A DNA stretch of 64,000 nt. Source: Fredinandcohnia onubensis (GTDB lineage Bacteria; Bacillota; Bacilli; Bacillales; Bacillaceae_L). The translations under genes were made by a program, and so were the position numbers. Shown here piece by piece: positions 24,821 through 34,646 of the stretch. The stretch is taken from NCBI RefSeq assembly GCF_031181385.1, contig NZ_JAPSKV010000014.1, positions 48,482 through 112,481 on the forward strand, given 5' to 3'. How positions within the stretch are numbered: the first letter of the stretch is position 1; each line of letters opens with the position of its first letter. The notes under the pieces were generated by a model, which was not told the DNA's origin, ran no database searches, and saw only the letters and a program-made list of their open reading frames with translations.

Positions 24821-26200
24821 TTAAACTAAATAACTCATAAAGAAAGTTGCTAACCCGAAATAAATTAAAATACTGATAATATCATTGATTGTGGTGATAA
24901 AAGGCCCTGACGCAACCGCCGGGTCAACATTTAACCGATGCATAAGTAATGGTACAAGTGCACCTGCAAGAGTCGCGACTATCAATGTAACAAATATTGA
25001 CAAACCAACAAGTAATCCAAGATAGAGGTTTTCTTGCCAAAAATAAACAATAAACATTATTACCGTTCCACAAACAGCACCCGTTATAACTCCTGTCCCG
25101 GCTTCTCTTATGATCAATAACCATTTATTTTCATCCTCATCTTCACCAATCGCTATTCTACGGACAGCAACAGCCAAGGCTTGTGTTCCGGTATTACCTG
25201 CCATACCAGCAATTAACGGAATGAAGACAGCTAATATTGCAACCTGATCAAGTGTTGCTTCAAATCGCCCAATTAAGCTTGCTGTTAGCATTCCAAGGAA
25301 AGACAAGATAATAAGCCAAGGCAATCTCTTTTTTGCTGATGTGAAAATATTTTTATCTGCAGAATCAACATCTGATATCCCCGCAAGTTTTGAGTAATCA
25401 TCAGATGCTTCTTCATCCATAACATCGATAATATCATCTACTGTAATTATCCCCAATAAATGGTTTTGAAAGTCAACTACCGGAACAGCTAAGAAATTAT
25501 AGTCTTTCATCCTCCGTGCAACTTCTTCCTGATCTTCACTAACAGACACGGAGACAACTCGGTCATTCATAATTTCACTAATCATTGTGTCATCATCAGT
25601 TACAAGTAAATCTCGAATAGAAATAACACCTACAAGATGCTTTTCCTCATCTATTACATAAATATAATAAATCGTTTCAGCACGAGGAGCTTCCTTTTTC
25701 AAAATATACATTGCTGATTTTACCGTTTGATTGGCATGTATCGCGACAAATTCAGTAGTCATGATACTACCGGCAGTATATTCCTCATAATGAAGGAGTT
25801 GTTTAATTTCCCCTGCAGCTTCATCATCCATGATTGTTAAGTAGCTTGCGACCTGTTCTTTATCTAATTCATTTAATACGTCAACAGCATCGTCCGCATA
25901 CATTTGAGAAAGCATATCTGCAACAAAGGTTGGATCCATCTCAGATAGAAGCTCTTCATATTCATTCTCATCTATTTCAAGGTTCTCAAAAACCTCCGCC
26001 ATTTCCGAAGGAGACAAAAAAAGATATACGTGCATTCTAGCATCTTTTGGTAATTTCGCGTAGAATTTTGCTCTTTCATATGGGTGTATATCTAAAAATA
26101 CGGTCCGGAACTGGTCAATATTCTCATTTTCAAGAGCTGTAAGCAATTGTTCATTTTCTAATTGCTGCTGCTCTTTTTCATTTACCTCTTGTTGTAACAT
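24821..26200 (-). CDS. mgtE: MgtE magnesium transporter
   Basis: 459 residues: the acidic MgtE N domain (~1-130), two CBS domains (~135-255), a connecting helix, and five transmembrane helices (~290-459) with the G-N-T-G-T-Q-A motif in the pore region. The N and CBS domains close the channel when Mg2+ is high. ATG after AAGGGGGGGAGCAAC. No M-box-like riboswitch signature was seen in the 250-nt leader. It is followed by yjbQ with a 34-nt gap, so co-transcription is possible. Confidence 0.95.
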   Translation of the reverse strand: MLQQEVNEKEQQQLENEQLLTALENENIDQFRTVFLDIHPYERAKFYAKLPKDARMHVYLFLSPSEMAEVFENLEIDENEYEELLSEMDPTFVADMLSQMYADDAVDVLNELDKEQVASYLTIMDDEAAGEIKQLLHYEEYTAGSIMTTEFVAIHANQTVKSAMYILKKEAPRAETIYYIYVIDEEKHLVGVISIRDLLVTDDDTMISEIMNDRVVSVSVSEDQEEVARRMKDYNFLAVPVVDFQNHLLGIITVDDIIDVMDEEASDDYSKLAGISDVDSADKNIFTSAKKRLPWLIILSFLGMLTASLIGRFEATLDQVAILAVFIPLIAGMAGNTGTQALAVAVRRIAIGEDEDENKWLLIIREAGTGVITGAVCGTVIMFIVYFWQENLYLGLLVGLSIFVTLIVATLAGALVPLLMHRLNVDPAVASGPFITTINDIISILIYFGLATFFMSYLV

Positions 26201-26450
26201 GTTGCTCCCCCCCTTACAACTGAAAATACAAAAAAATTACATACATTTTCAGAAATGTAACATACGACCATTTACTTTTTGTGGCTATATGTATATCATT
26301 TTTTATTTAGTGAACTGCTATGTAAAGATTTGCAATCAATCAAAAATAAGCTAAGATAAAATTGGATATTTATGATAAAGTGGATATTGAATTATACCCT
26401 GTTTTCTATAATATAAAACTCGTGCCAGATTAGAAAGGATTTTTTTATCC
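26201..26450. other. divergent intergenic region, mgtE / rodA
   Basis: AT-rich 250 bp with no gene. It holds the leaders of two divergent genes; no riboswitch core or clear palindrome was recognised. Confidence 0.4.
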
Positions 26451-27626
26451 ATGAATAAAGAAAATACTCCACAAAAAATTGATTATACATTGTTGTTTAT
26501 ATTATTTCTAATGGCTATCGTTAGCGCCATTGCAATCCAAAGTGCACAACCCTTTTTACCGGAAAAGCTTAAAAATATCAATTTCGCTGCACAACAACTT
26601 CAATGGTATGTAATAGGAATTGTAGCGATTATTGGAACAATGGTTATCGATTTTGATCGATTTAAAATGATTTCCTGGTATTTATATGGATTCGGGATGT
26701 TTTTATTATTAGGTCTATTTTTAGAAAAATATATTAGTGTCCCATTTGCTGTTACAATCAAAGGGGCAACAAGCTGGTACTCCTTTCCTGGACTAGGGAA
26801 TTTCCAGCCTTCAGAATTAATGAAGATTATCTTAATTATAGTCTTAAGTAAAATCATTGTTGACCACCGGGAAAACTACCCGATAAATGCAGTTAAAGAT
26901 GATTTACTTCTTATCGGTAAGATTTTATTAGCAGCCGCACCACCTATCGTTTTCTTGGTGAAACAGCCGGATATGGGAATGACCATGGTTTTTATGTCTA
27001 TCATTGCAACCATGATCCTTGTCGCTGGTATTAAATGGAGAATTATTTTTGCAGCCGTATTTACAGCTGTTTTTACAGTTTCTGTTGGCGTTTTTCTATA
27101 CTTCAACTTTCCTGAGTTTTTCTTTAAATACATTATACAAGACTATCAGATGAGTCGATTTTATGGTTGGCTTGCTCCTTTTGAAACTGCTGGTAATGAG
27201 GGGCACCAATTAGTTCGTTCCCTACTTGCAATCGGTTCTGGCCAACTGCACGGTAAAGGATTCCAGGAATCTGAGGTTACGATTCCAGAAGGTCACACCG
27301 ATTTTATTTTCGCCGTAGTGGCAGAGCAATTTGGATTTGTTGGAACAAGTATTATTATTTCTTTATTCTTCTTATTAATCTATCGAATGATTCATATAGC
27401 ATTAGAAAGCCATGACCCATTCGGCAGTTATCTATGTGCAGGTGTAATTGGAATGATCACCTTCCAAGTATTCCAAAACATTGGAATGACAGTTGGAATT
27501 CTCCCAATCACAGGTCTTCCATTGCCATTCATTAGTTACGGGGGTAGTTCCCTAGCAACCTATATGATCGCAATCGGGATTGTACTAAATGTTCGTTCTA
27601 GAACAAAGAAATTCATGTTTGATTAA
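26451..27626 (+). CDS. rodA: RodA/FtsW/SpoVE-family peptidoglycan glycosyltransferase
   Basis: 391 residues, ~10 helices, ATG after AAAGGATTTTTTTATCC. SEDS motifs include the loop before G-A-T-S-W-Y-S, F-Q-P-S-E-L-M-K and the C-terminal I-T-G-L-P-L-P-F-I-S-Y-G-G-S-S. It polymerises lipid II with a partner class-B penicillin-binding protein. Length and the N-terminus favour RodA (elongation) over FtsW; a sporulation SEDS protein cannot be excluded. Its neighbour differs from B. subtilis, where rodA is elsewhere, so this is a local rearrangement or a paralogue. It ends at a terminator. Confidence 0.85.
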   Translation: MNKENTPQKIDYTLLFILFLMAIVSAIAIQSAQPFLPEKLKNINFAAQQLQWYVIGIVAIIGTMVIDFDRFKMISWYLYGFGMFLLLGLFLEKYISVPFAVTIKGATSWYSFPGLGNFQPSELMKIILIIVLSKIIVDHRENYPINAVKDDLLLIGKILLAAAPPIVFLVKQPDMGMTMVFMSIIATMILVAGIKWRIIFAAVFTAVFTVSVGVFLYFNFPEFFFKYIIQDYQMSRFYGWLAPFETAGNEGHQLVRSLLAIGSGQLHGKGFQESEVTIPEGHTDFIFAVVAEQFGFVGTSIIISLFFLLIYRMIHIALESHDPFGSYLCAGVIGMITFQVFQNIGMTVGILPITGLPLPFISYGGSSLATYMIAIGIVLNVRSRTKKFMFD

Positions 27627-27645
27627 CTTTAACATAATGAAATAA

Positions 27646-27690
27646 AATCACGCCGTTTTCCTTATAATAGTGAGAGTGGCGTGATTTTTT
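27646..27690 (+). terminator. terminator of rodA
   Basis: AATCACGCC / GGCGTGATT stem with a long internal loop, then seven T. Confidence 0.7.
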
Positions 27691-27766
27691 TACGTTTATA
27701 CCTTGTGAATATAATATATATTCGGCACAAAAGGGCAGAGAATGCATTTTTAGGAAGGTGCTTAGG

Positions 27767-28504
27767 ATGAAAATTGATGTAATTGGTGACATACATGGAT
27801 GCTTTCAGGAGTTTAAAGAATTAACAACAAAGCTAGGTTATTCCTGGGAAAGCGGAATTCCGCTACATAATGAACGTACATTAGCCTTTGTCGGTGACTT
27901 AACAGACCGAGGTTCTGAGTCCTTGAAGGTGATTGATACAGTGTATCAGCTTGTCGTCCAAGCAAAGAAGGCATACTACGTGCCGGGCAACCACTGCAAT
28001 AAACTGTATCGATTTTTTATTGGGAATAAGGTTCAAACCACACATGGCTTAGAAACAACCGTTGAAGAATATGAGGCGTTGTCCAAAAAGGAACAAGAGT
28101 CAATCAGTAATCAGTTTATTGAATTGTACGACGCCGCCCCCTTGTACGAGAGGTTAGATGGAGGAAAGTTAGTGATAGCTCACGCTGGGATTCGGGAGGA
28201 TTACATCGGTCGCAATGATAAAAAAGTAAAAACCTTTGTGTTATATGGAGATATTACGGGAAAGAACAACCCTGATGGAACCCCGGAAAGACGTGATTGG
28301 GCTAAGGACTATAAGGGGTCTTCGTGGATAGTCTATGGGCATACACCAGTGAGAGAACCGAGACGGGTAAATCATACATTAAATATCGATACCGGTTGTG
28401 TGTTTGGCGGTAGTCTAACTGCGTTAAGGTATCCTGAAATGGAGACTGTATCTGTGCCTTCTACGATGCCTCTTGTTGAGGAGAAGTTTCGGGAGTTTGG
28501 GTAG
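27767..28504 (+). CDS. prpE: PrpE bis(5'-nucleosyl)-tetraphosphatase / phosphatase
   Basis: 245 residues from ATG 27767, 6 nt after AGGAAGGTG; GTG 27758 overlaps that site. A metallophosphoesterase: G-D-I-H-G-C (~8), G-D-L-T-D-R-G (~45), G-N-H (~75), H-A-G-I (~140) and G-H-T-P (~190). It hydrolyses diadenosine tetraphosphate; B. subtilis PrpE (244 residues) also acts in spore germination. Syntenic with the yjbO-nadK side. It converges on the pseudouridine synthase gene. Confidence 0.94.
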   Translation: MKIDVIGDIHGCFQEFKELTTKLGYSWESGIPLHNERTLAFVGDLTDRGSESLKVIDTVYQLVVQAKKAYYVPGNHCNKLYRFFIGNKVQTTHGLETTVEEYEALSKKEQESISNQFIELYDAAPLYERLDGGKLVIAHAGIREDYIGRNDKKVKTFVLYGDITGKNNPDGTPERRDWAKDYKGSSWIVYGHTPVREPRRVNHTLNIDTGCVFGGSLTALRYPEMETVSVPSTMPLVEEKFREFG

Positions 28505-28713
28505 GTGGTGTTGGATTAGAACTTGGGAGCGTGCTCAAAACTGAGTCTTACGTTTCCCTTTTGTTCGGATTCCTCGGCGATTGATCGGGTACGATTCTCA
28601 CGCTTGCGTTACCACTTTATCCAGATTTCTCGACGATCGGGCAAGATTCAAGGTCTTGCGTTACCACTCTGTTTCCTTTCTTCGGTAAACAGGATCACAT
28701 CCTCCCCCTACAC
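28505..28713. other. gene-free segment with imperfect direct repeats
   Basis: About 200 bp between convergent genes, richer in CG steps than the surroundings. Two ~50-bp related units occur (around 28569-28617 and 28622-28670), sharing ATTYCTCGRCGA, ATCGGG and GCGTTACCACT. No gene or family is recognised; it may be a relic of a short interspersed repeat. Confidence 0.45.
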
Positions 28714-28741
28714 AAAAAGCGACCTCACAAGGTCGCTTTTT
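28714..28741. terminator. bidirectional terminator, prpE and pseudouridine synthase
   Basis: Perfect stem AAAAAGCGACC / GGTCGCTTTTT with 6-nt loop. The 3' stem overlaps the stop codon of the convergent gene. Confidence 0.85.
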
Positions 28742-29627
28742 CCAATAATCCCCTCATATCCACAGGTACTTTTGCTCGAAAGACTAACTCTTTTTTATCC
28801 ATTGGATGCCAAAATGATAGTTCCCGGCAATGGAGTGCTTGCCTGCTTATATCTGATTTCTTCCCCCCATACAGATCATCACCTACAATCGGATGACCTA
28901 TATGAGAAAGATGGACGCGAATCTGATGGGTACGTCCCGTCTCTAGCTGCAAACCCACATGCGTCCACTCACCAAGCTCTTGAATAACGCGAAAATGAGT
29001 AACCGCTCTTTGTCCATCCTGCCGCACTTGGCGCTCAATAATACTATCGTCCTTCCTGCCGATCGGGGCATCAATCGTCCCAGAATTCACATCCAATTTT
29101 CCGTGTACGATCGCTTCATATGCCCTTTTCAAACTTCCAGCCTTCTGTTGCTCAGATAATAGATGATGAATATGGCGGTGTTTAGCAACTAATAATAACC
29201 CTGACGTATCTCGATCAAGACGATTAACCAAATGAACGGTCGCATTAACACCTGTAGTATTGTAATAAAACAATAATGCATTGGCTAAGCTGTCCGTCGA
29301 GCTTTCCCGCGAAGGAATTGATTGCTGATGGGGAGGTTTGTTCACCACCAATACATAAGGGTCCTCATACACAATCTGTAATGGTAGATTTTTAGGAAGT
29401 AATTCCATGCTCGGTTCCTCAGGCGGGAATACGACCTTCAAGACCTCACCCTCCATTAATAGGTGCCGAACTGTAACAGAATTATCATTAATAAAGATAC
29501 CCCCACCAGCAAACTTAATATCTGTAAGAGCCGTTTTCGAAATCTGCTGCTCTCTTAAAAATTCTCTAATTAATTTTCCCGTGTCCCGTGAAGAGATTTT
29601 CCATTCTAATGTAAATTGAGCCACCAT
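28725..29627 (-). CDS. yjbO: RluA-family pseudouridine synthase (YjbO)
   Basis: 300 residues: an S4-like N-terminal RNA-binding domain (~15-75), then the catalytic domain with H-L-V-N-R-L-D-R-D-T-S-G around 130-140, the catalytic Asp in R-L-D-R. Converts uridine to pseudouridine in 23S rRNA or tRNA; the exact site is unknown. Orthologue by order of B. subtilis YjbO. ATG lies directly after AAAAAAGG, an unusually close ribosome site. Confidence 0.9.
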   Translation of the reverse strand: MVAQFTLEWKISSRDTGKLIREFLREQQISKTALTDIKFAGGGIFINDNSVTVRHLLMEGEVLKVVFPPEEPSMELLPKNLPLQIVYEDPYVLVVNKPPHQQSIPSRESSTDSLANALLFYYNTTGVNATVHLVNRLDRDTSGLLLVAKHRHIHHLLSEQQKAGSLKRAYEAIVHGKLDVNSGTIDAPIGRKDDSIIERQVRQDGQRAVTHFRVIQELGEWTHVGLQLETGRTHQIRVHLSHIGHPIVGDDLYGGKKSDISRQALHCRELSFWHPMDKKELVFRAKVPVDMRGLLEKATL

Positions 29628-29639
29628 CCTTTTTTCCTT

Positions 29640-29797
29640 TCCAATTTGTCCAGCCTCGACTCGCAGCGACTAGCGCGACTTCCCTCACCCTTCGTACGAT
29701 AAGCTCAACATCGGTCACTACGCTCACCGTGTTTCCTTTATCTCCAACGGGCTCAGTCCAGTCCGTACATCGCTATACGCTCGCCTCAGCATTTCTG
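29640..29797. other. CG-rich spacer between nadK and yjbO
   Basis: About 160 bp with many CG steps (CTCGCAGCGACTAGCGCG and similar), unlike the local AT-rich background. It shows no gene and no strong hairpin. Composition suggests an inserted element or degraded repeat, like the segment at 28505. Confidence 0.4.
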
Positions 29798-30592
29798 TCA
29801 ATCCGAAATAAACGAATCACGAACTCTTTTCCAGAATGGGAAAGGTCGGAAGCGTGCGAAACGTACTTTTTCCGGAGCTACGCGGCATTGAATGGATTTA
29901 ACGTCCTTGTGTAAAAGGGTTAAATGGTCAATCGTGATATGAAAATCCACGTCATTCACAGGTTTCATTACGATCGTATGGTGATTTGGTAAAATCAATG
30001 GCGAACCAATTGTTCGGAACACCCGATTATTAATCGATGCCATTTCTGCTACCTGAATGGCCTCGATAGCCGGATGTAATATAGCACCACCAAGCGCTTT
30101 ATTATAGGCAGTGCTTCCAGAAGGTGTGGAAATACACAACCCATCCCCACGGAATGTTTCAAAAAGCTGACCCTTAATCTCAAGGTCCATTACGAGTGAG
30201 CCTTCCACACTTTTAACCGTACACTCATTCAATGCAAGATATCTTGACTCTCTTCCCCCATTAATATACCTGATATAAACTTCAAGTATTGGATATTCAA
30301 CCACTTGATACGGGGTTTTGGCAATAGCGATCACGAGTTTTTCAATCTCTTCCGGAACCCAGTCGGCATAGAAGCCAAGATGCCCTGTGTGTATACCTAC
30401 AAATGCTGTTTTATCCAAACGACTGCGGTAACGGTGAAAGGCATATAATAGTGTTCCATCTCCTCCGACAGTAACGACAATATCTGGTTGGTCCTCGTCA
30501 TAAGTGAGCCCGAAGTCCATTAAATACGTTTTAATTTTATGCATTAATGTATTCGAGTTCGAGTCACCTCTCGAAGTTACAGCAAATTTCAT
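29798..30592 (-). CDS. nadK: NAD kinase
   Basis: 264 residues, ATG after AGGGTGTAAAAT. Phosphorylates NAD to NADP. The signature G-G-D-G-T-L-L-Y lies around residue 45, with N-E around 122 and [10 protein letters not shown] around 155. It matches YjbN (PpnKA/NadF) of B. subtilis in length and position. Between relQ and yjbO as in that species. Confidence 0.96.
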   Translation of the reverse strand: MKFAVTSRGDSNSNTLMHKIKTYLMDFGLTYDEDQPDIVVTVGGDGTLLYAFHRYRSRLDKTAFVGIHTGHLGFYADWVPEEIEKLVIAIAKTPYQVVEYPILEVYIRYINGGRESRYLALNECTVKSVEGSLVMDLEIKGQLFETFRGDGLCISTPSGSTAYNKALGGAILHPAIEAIQVAEMASINNRVFRTIGSPLILPNHHTIVMKPVNDVDFHITIDHLTLLHKDVKSIQCRVAPEKVRFARFRPFPFWKRVRDSFISD

Positions 30593-30704
30593 ATTTTACA
30601 CCCTATCTATTATGGTTTTTCCCGCATAAACGGTCAGTAAAATTTTATTTAAAACGACTTTGATTGGCATGTAATCACTGCCCGTAAATGCCCGATTGGT
30701 TCAA

Positions 30705-31388
30705 CTAACAATCAGAGTGGGGGGAAGTATCCCCCTCTGATTGAAGTTTCACTTTATCAACATCATTACCTTCAGCTTTTCTTGAAAAAATAACTTGAGC
30801 TTCTTGAATTTCGCCACGAATCTTAGACATTTCCTCATCAAGCTGAAAAGCAGCCTCTGCAGCACGTTGTAAACGGTTCTCAATTTCTTGCGGGAATCTG
30901 CCTTTATATTTGTAATTTAAGGAGTGTTCGATGGTCGCCCAAAAGTTCATAGCAAGTGTGCGTACTTGAATTTCTACAAGGATCTTCTTTTCTCCATTAA
31001 TCGTTTGTACTGGGTATTTGATTACCAGATGATAGGAACGATAACCACTATCTTTCTTTTTGGAGATATAGTCTCGCTCTTCAATGATTTCGAAATCATT
31101 CCGCATCTTCAATATTTCAACGACCCTTTTAATATCGTCTACAAATTGGCACATCATTCTTAGACCTGCAATGTCTTGCATCTCTTCTTCGATATTATCG
31201 AGTGATATATTTTTCTTAGCTGCTTTGTCTAAAATACTAGGGATTGGCTTTACTCTTCCTGTTACAAATTCGATTGGGGAATGGGTACCTTGCATTTCGA
31301 ATTGAGTTCTCATTCCTTTTAGCTTAACCTTTAGCTCATCAACAGCTTGCTTATATGGAGCCAAAAAAAGATCCCAGTCTTTACTCAT
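30705..31388 (-). CDS. relQ: small alarmone synthetase RelQ (YjbM)
   Basis: 227 residues, ATG after AGGGGGGGCT. A (p)ppGpp synthetase domain without a hydrolase domain: V-T-G-R-V-K-P-I-P-S-I-L (~45), the GTP/ATP-binding Y-R-S-Y-H (~110), and E-I-Q-V-R-T-L-A-M-N-F-W-A (~140). It makes alarmones during cell-wall and other stress; B. subtilis SasB is the equivalent. It is oriented with nadK and yjbO and probably co-transcribed with nadK (~110-nt gap). Confidence 0.95.
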   Translation of the reverse strand: MSKDWDLFLAPYKQAVDELKVKLKGMRTQFEMQGTHSPIEFVTGRVKPIPSILDKAAKKNISLDNIEEEMQDIAGLRMMCQFVDDIKRVVEILKMRNDFEIIEERDYISKKKDSGYRSYHLVIKYPVQTINGEKKILVEIQVRTLAMNFWATIEHSLNYKYKGRFPQEIENRLQRAAEAAFQLDEEMSKIRGEIQEAQVIFSRKAEGNDVDKVKLQSEGDTSPHSDC

Positions 31389-31421
31389 AATAGCCCCCCC
31401 TGTTTGTTTAAGCTATAACAA

Positions 31422-31790
31422 TCAAAATGTTTTTTCAACAAGCTCGACCATTTCATTTCCATAGTTGGTGTTACCTTCAATGTTTTGTAACAGGTATTCC
31501 AATTCAGGGATAATGTCGATAAGTTCAATTTCGTTCTCTTCAAGGTGTAAAATAACTTTTTGTTTTTCAGAAATAACATTTTTAAGTGTTGGCCAAATAG
31601 ATGACGGCAAGCTCACATATATAAATTCTTTTTCATTTTCTAGTTTGTAGATAAATGCTAATGAGTCAGAATCCACAAGCATTTGTCCACTAGCCTGCAA
31701 ACCGGCCGGGTCAAAATTTGGTTTTTCTGCAATTAGCTCTAATTGGTTGTTAGAGGTGTTCATTTCACTAATTTCAATACGTTTCTGCAT
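31422..31790 (-). CDS. yjbL: UPF0738 family protein YjbL
   Basis: 122 residues from ATG 31790 (AAAGGAG 7 nt upstream); the frame opens further upstream at 31871 without a ribosome site. Length equals B. subtilis YjbL. It is mixed alpha/beta with no recognised catalytic motif. Divergent from the yjbK gene, with a 146-nt gap. Function unknown. Confidence 0.85.
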   Translation of the reverse strand: MQKRIEISEMNTSNNQLELIAEKPNFDPAGLQASGQMLVDSDSLAFIYKLENEKEFIYVSLPSSIWPTLKNVISEKQKVILHLEENEIELIDIIPELEYLLQNIEGNTNYGNEMVELVEKTF

Positions 31791-31936
31791 CAGTAAGCTC
31801 CTTTTTCTCTTTTCAAAATCCACACTTATTTTATCATATGTACATCCATTCTTTAAAGAATTGCTAACCAAATACTAAAAAAGATACACCATAATGATAT
31901 AATAAAAAAAACTAAAACAAAGGACAGGTTGAAATT

Positions 31937-32536
31937 ATGTCACAAGAGCTTGAAATTGAGTTTAAAAATATTCTAAAGGAAGAGGAATACCGTCAATTGC
32001 TGTCTGCGTTCTCAATTAGTGAGGACAAAAAAGTAACCCAAGAAAATTTTTATTTTGATACACCTGAGTTTTCTTTAAAGGATGTGGGGGCTGCCGTCCG
32101 TATTCGTGAAAAAAATGGGATATATACGCTTACCTTAAAACAGCCCGTTGAACGCGGTTTACTTGAGACGCATCAGGTACTAAATAAGGAAGAAGCCGAG
32201 CAAATGCTTAATGGCGGAAACATCATTGAAGGTGAAGTTGTATCAATTCTAAAAAAATTATCCATTAAAACCTCGGATATTCGTTTCTTTGGCTCACTAA
32301 AAACGAAACGAGCAGAAGTCGAATATAAAAATGGCTTACTAGTACTGGATAAGAGTTACTATTTAAACCAAATTGATTTCGAGGTAGAATATGAAGTAAC
32401 TGATGAAGTTAGCGGAAAAGTAGTATTTAAAGAGTTACTACAACAATACAAGATCCCTATTCGTAAAACAGACAATAAGATTCTTAGGTTTTATAATCGA
32501 AAAAAACAACTTCTACTAGGAGAGGAACTCACTTGA
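31937..32536 (+). CDS. yjbK: CYTH-domain protein YjbK
   Basis: 199 residues. The E-x-E-x-K motif (E-I-E-F-K, residues ~6-10) and basic pocket (V-R-I-R-E-K, T-L-K-Q-P) define a CYTH/triphosphate tunnel protein. Members hydrolyse inorganic triphosphate or bind organophosphates; here the substrate is unknown. It is followed by the cwlQ gene, overlapping by 4 nt, so both are cotranslated. Confidence 0.9.
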   Translation: MSQELEIEFKNILKEEEYRQLLSAFSISEDKKVTQENFYFDTPEFSLKDVGAAVRIREKNGIYTLTLKQPVERGLLETHQVLNKEEAEQMLNGGNIIEGEVVSILKKLSIKTSDIRFFGSLKTKRAEVEYKNGLLVLDKSYYLNQIDFEVEYEVTDEVSGKVVFKELLQQYKIPIRKTDNKILRFYNRKKQLLLGEELT

Positions 32537-33147
32537 AAATAGATTTTAAAGTATTGATGGAGCTCCAGGCTTTGCGTAACGTTTCGACATCCGATTCACC
32601 GACAACAAGTAATGATGGTTCCTTATTCAAGGACATGCTGTTACAGCTTATGTCTAATGCTTCAAGTTCAACAACTGAAACTATACGTTCGAAGGTTAAT
32701 CCTTCATCTTTAAATATCAATAATCATTATCTGCCACTTACAATTTCGAACGCTGAGCCTATGTCAATTCCGAACACTTTTGATGAAATGATTCAGAATG
32801 CTGCACAAAAATACAATGTGGATGCACGTTTAATCAGTTCTGTAATCAAACATGAGTCTAATTTTAATCCAAATGCAAAAAGCCATGCAGGAGCTACTGG
32901 CCTCATGCAGTTGATGCCCGCAACAGCGAGAGGTTTAGGTGTAACCAACCTAACTGATCCTGCGCAAAATATTGAAGGGGGCACAAAATACCTCCGTAGT
33001 ATGCTAGACCGTTACAATGGAAATGTTTCACTTGCCCTTGCCGCCTATAATGCAGGACCAGGCAATGTTGATAAGTATGGTGGAATTCCACCTTTCAAAG
33101 AAACACAAAACTATGTTAGAAAAGTAACAGAAACCTATATCGGATAA
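32533..33147 (+). CDS. cwlQ: lytic transglycosylase/muramidase CwlQ (YjbJ)
   Basis: 204 residues, TTG start overlapping the yjbK stop (TTGA); AGGAGAGG lies 6 nt upstream. A low-complexity N-terminus precedes a C-terminal SLT domain (~90-204). The catalytic Glu is in K-H-E-S-N-F-N-P (~96). Other motifs: [12 protein letters not shown] and A-A-Y-N-A-G-P-G. Cleaves peptidoglycan. No signal peptide or TM segment is obvious; export is unclear. Confidence 0.92.
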   Translation: MKIDFKVLMELQALRNVSTSDSPTTSNDGSLFKDMLLQLMSNASSSTTETIRSKVNPSSLNINNHYLPLTISNAEPMSIPNTFDEMIQNAAQKYNVDARLISSVIKHESNFNPNAKSHAGATGLMQLMPATARGLGVTNLTDPAQNIEGGTKYLRSMLDRYNGNVSLALAAYNAGPGNVDKYGGIPPFKETQNYVRKVTETYIG

Positions 33148-33151
33148 CAAT

Positions 33152-33184
33152 GTTCTCCTGGTCTAAAACAGGAGAATTTTTCTT
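33152..33184 (+). terminator. terminator of yjbK-cwlQ
   Basis: GTTCTCCTG / CAGGAGAAT stem with short loop, then TTTTTC. It closes the transcript before spxH. Confidence 0.7.
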
Positions 33185-33326
33185 TTGTATAAGTGATTTA
33201 ACACTAATTCCATAAATTACAATCGACCAAAAGTGCGCTTTATTTGAGTTAAATCTCATCCATTGATAAAATGTTAGTACACTCAACATTGATAGAAACT
33301 CCTTACGAGTAGAAAGGGGTAAGGTC

Positions 33327-34184
33327 TTGAAACATTCTGAAAATATGGGCTTCAATCAAACATCTAGCAACCGTCCGTTAGAAATCTATATGTTTATTGA
33401 TCCATTGTGTCCTGATTGTTGGGCACTAGAGCCCATTTTAAAAAAGCTAACAATTGAATATGGAAAGTATTTTACAATTCGCCATATTTTAAGTGGCCGC
33501 CTTGCTTCCTTAAATATACAAAAGAAAAATAAACCTGCTGATATGGCTCAGGTATGGGAGCGCACTGCTAGTAGGTCAGGTATGTCGTGTGATGGTAGTT
33601 TATGGCTTGAAAACCCAATTTCAGCTCCGCATTCTGTATCGATTGCGATTAAAGCGGCTGAGCTACAAGGTAAAAGAGCTGGAATACGTTTTTTACGAAA
33701 ACTCCAGGAAAATCTCTTCCTTGAAAAACGTGATATTTCTGATATAGATGTATTAATGTCTTGCGCAGATGAAGTTGGACTTGATGTAAATGAATTTATG
33801 AATGACCTACATTCATCAAGTGCAGCCAAAGCATTCCAATGTGACTTGAAGATCACATCTGAAATGGAAGTGGATGAAATCCCTACCCTCGTTTTCTTTA
33901 ATGAAAACATTGAGGAAGAAGGTTTGAAAATTACTGGCTGTTATCCGTATGATATGTACGTCCATATCATTTACGATATGCTTGGTGAAAAAATCGAACC
34001 AACTCCGGCACCTCCATTGGAAGAATTCTTAAAATACTTTAAATTTGTTGCTTCAAAAGAAATTTCAGTTTTATACGACTTGTCTATACCTGAGGTTGAA
34101 CGGGAAATGAAAAAGCTTATACTAAAGCAAAAAGTAGAGCAAGTTCCTGTTAAATACGGAACCTTCTGGAGATATATAGATTAA
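33327..34184 (+). CDS. spxH: SpxH (YjbH), ClpXP adaptor for Spx
   Basis: 285 residues, TTG start after AAAGGGGTAAGG. A DsbA-like thioredoxin fold with the C-P-D-C pair near residue 27 and an additional Cys/Trp region. It delivers the redox regulator Spx to ClpXP; oxidation of its Cys stabilises Spx. Its partner genes spx and mecA are on the opposite strand within 6 kb. In B. subtilis it is cotranscribed with yjbI (haemoglobin); no such gene is seen here. Confidence 0.92.
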   Translation: MKHSENMGFNQTSSNRPLEIYMFIDPLCPDCWALEPILKKLTIEYGKYFTIRHILSGRLASLNIQKKNKPADMAQVWERTASRSGMSCDGSLWLENPISAPHSVSIAIKAAELQGKRAGIRFLRKLQENLFLEKRDISDIDVLMSCADEVGLDVNEFMNDLHSSSAAKAFQCDLKITSEMEVDEIPTLVFFNENIEEEGLKITGCYPYDMYVHIIYDMLGEKIEPTPAPPLEEFLKYFKFVASKEISVLYDLSIPEVEREMKKLILKQKVEQVPVKYGTFWRYID

Positions 34185-34185
34185 C

Positions 34186-34218
34186 AAAAAGACTTGGTCA
34201 TTTGACCAAGTCTTTTTT
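34186..34218 (+). terminator. terminator of spxH
   Basis: AAAAAGACTTGGTCA / TGACCAAGTCTTTTTT stem, nearly perfect, with a T-run. Confidence 0.85.
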
Positions 34219-34435
34219 CTATTTCAATAAAGGGGATGGGAGAAATCTCACTTCAAACAAAGGGGTGTTGTTTGTGTGATTACTTCTTGAATACATAATA
34301 GCAAGATTGATAACCATTTTCAACTATTTGTACATTTTTTCACAAAGTTGTCAAATTCCCTATTCTTAAAACGCATGCTTGGACATAGATATTAAAATAG
34401 ATACTTACATTCACTTGTAAGGAGGACGTAACACT

Positions 34436-34612
34436 ATGAGGAAAATTGGGCTGATAATCGGGGTGGTTATGATCATCCTCACCTTCGGACTAAACATATT
34501 AGGATTGATGAAATTAATTCCCCTTTACATTACAACCCCTCTTTTATTTCTTTCATTACTCGTGACACTTGTTATTTATAATCACCGCAACCGATTTAGG
34601 GGTTTTCATTAA
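34436..34612 (+). CDS. 58-residue membrane protein
   Basis: ATG follows AAGGAGGACGTAACACT. The product has two hydrophobic segments (about 4-23 and 30-50) and a basic tail (NHRNRFRG). It is too short for typical gene listings but has a strong ribosome site and a terminator of its own shortly after the stop. No family recognised. Confidence 0.72.
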   Translation: MRKIGLIIGVVMIILTFGLNILGLMKLIPLYITTPLLFLSLLVTLVIYNHRNRFRGFH

Positions 34613-34614
34613 CT

Positions 34615-34646
34615 AGAGGGCATCCAAATGGATGCCCTCCTCTTTT
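34615..34646. terminator. bidirectional terminator, small protein and pepF
   Basis: AGAGGGCATCC / GGATGCCCTCCT stem with 6-nt loop and T-run. It also ends the convergent pepF gene. Confidence 0.8.

Noticed and set aside
26201..26450. M-box magnesium riboswitch before mgtE
   Set aside because: No M-box core sequence was found in the short leader.
28523..28987. Plus-strand frame of 154 codons
   Set aside because: Antisense to the pseudouridine synthase and runs through a terminator; no family resemblance.
31385..31579. 64-codon minus-strand frame near yjbL
   Set aside because: Out-of-frame shadow of yjbL.
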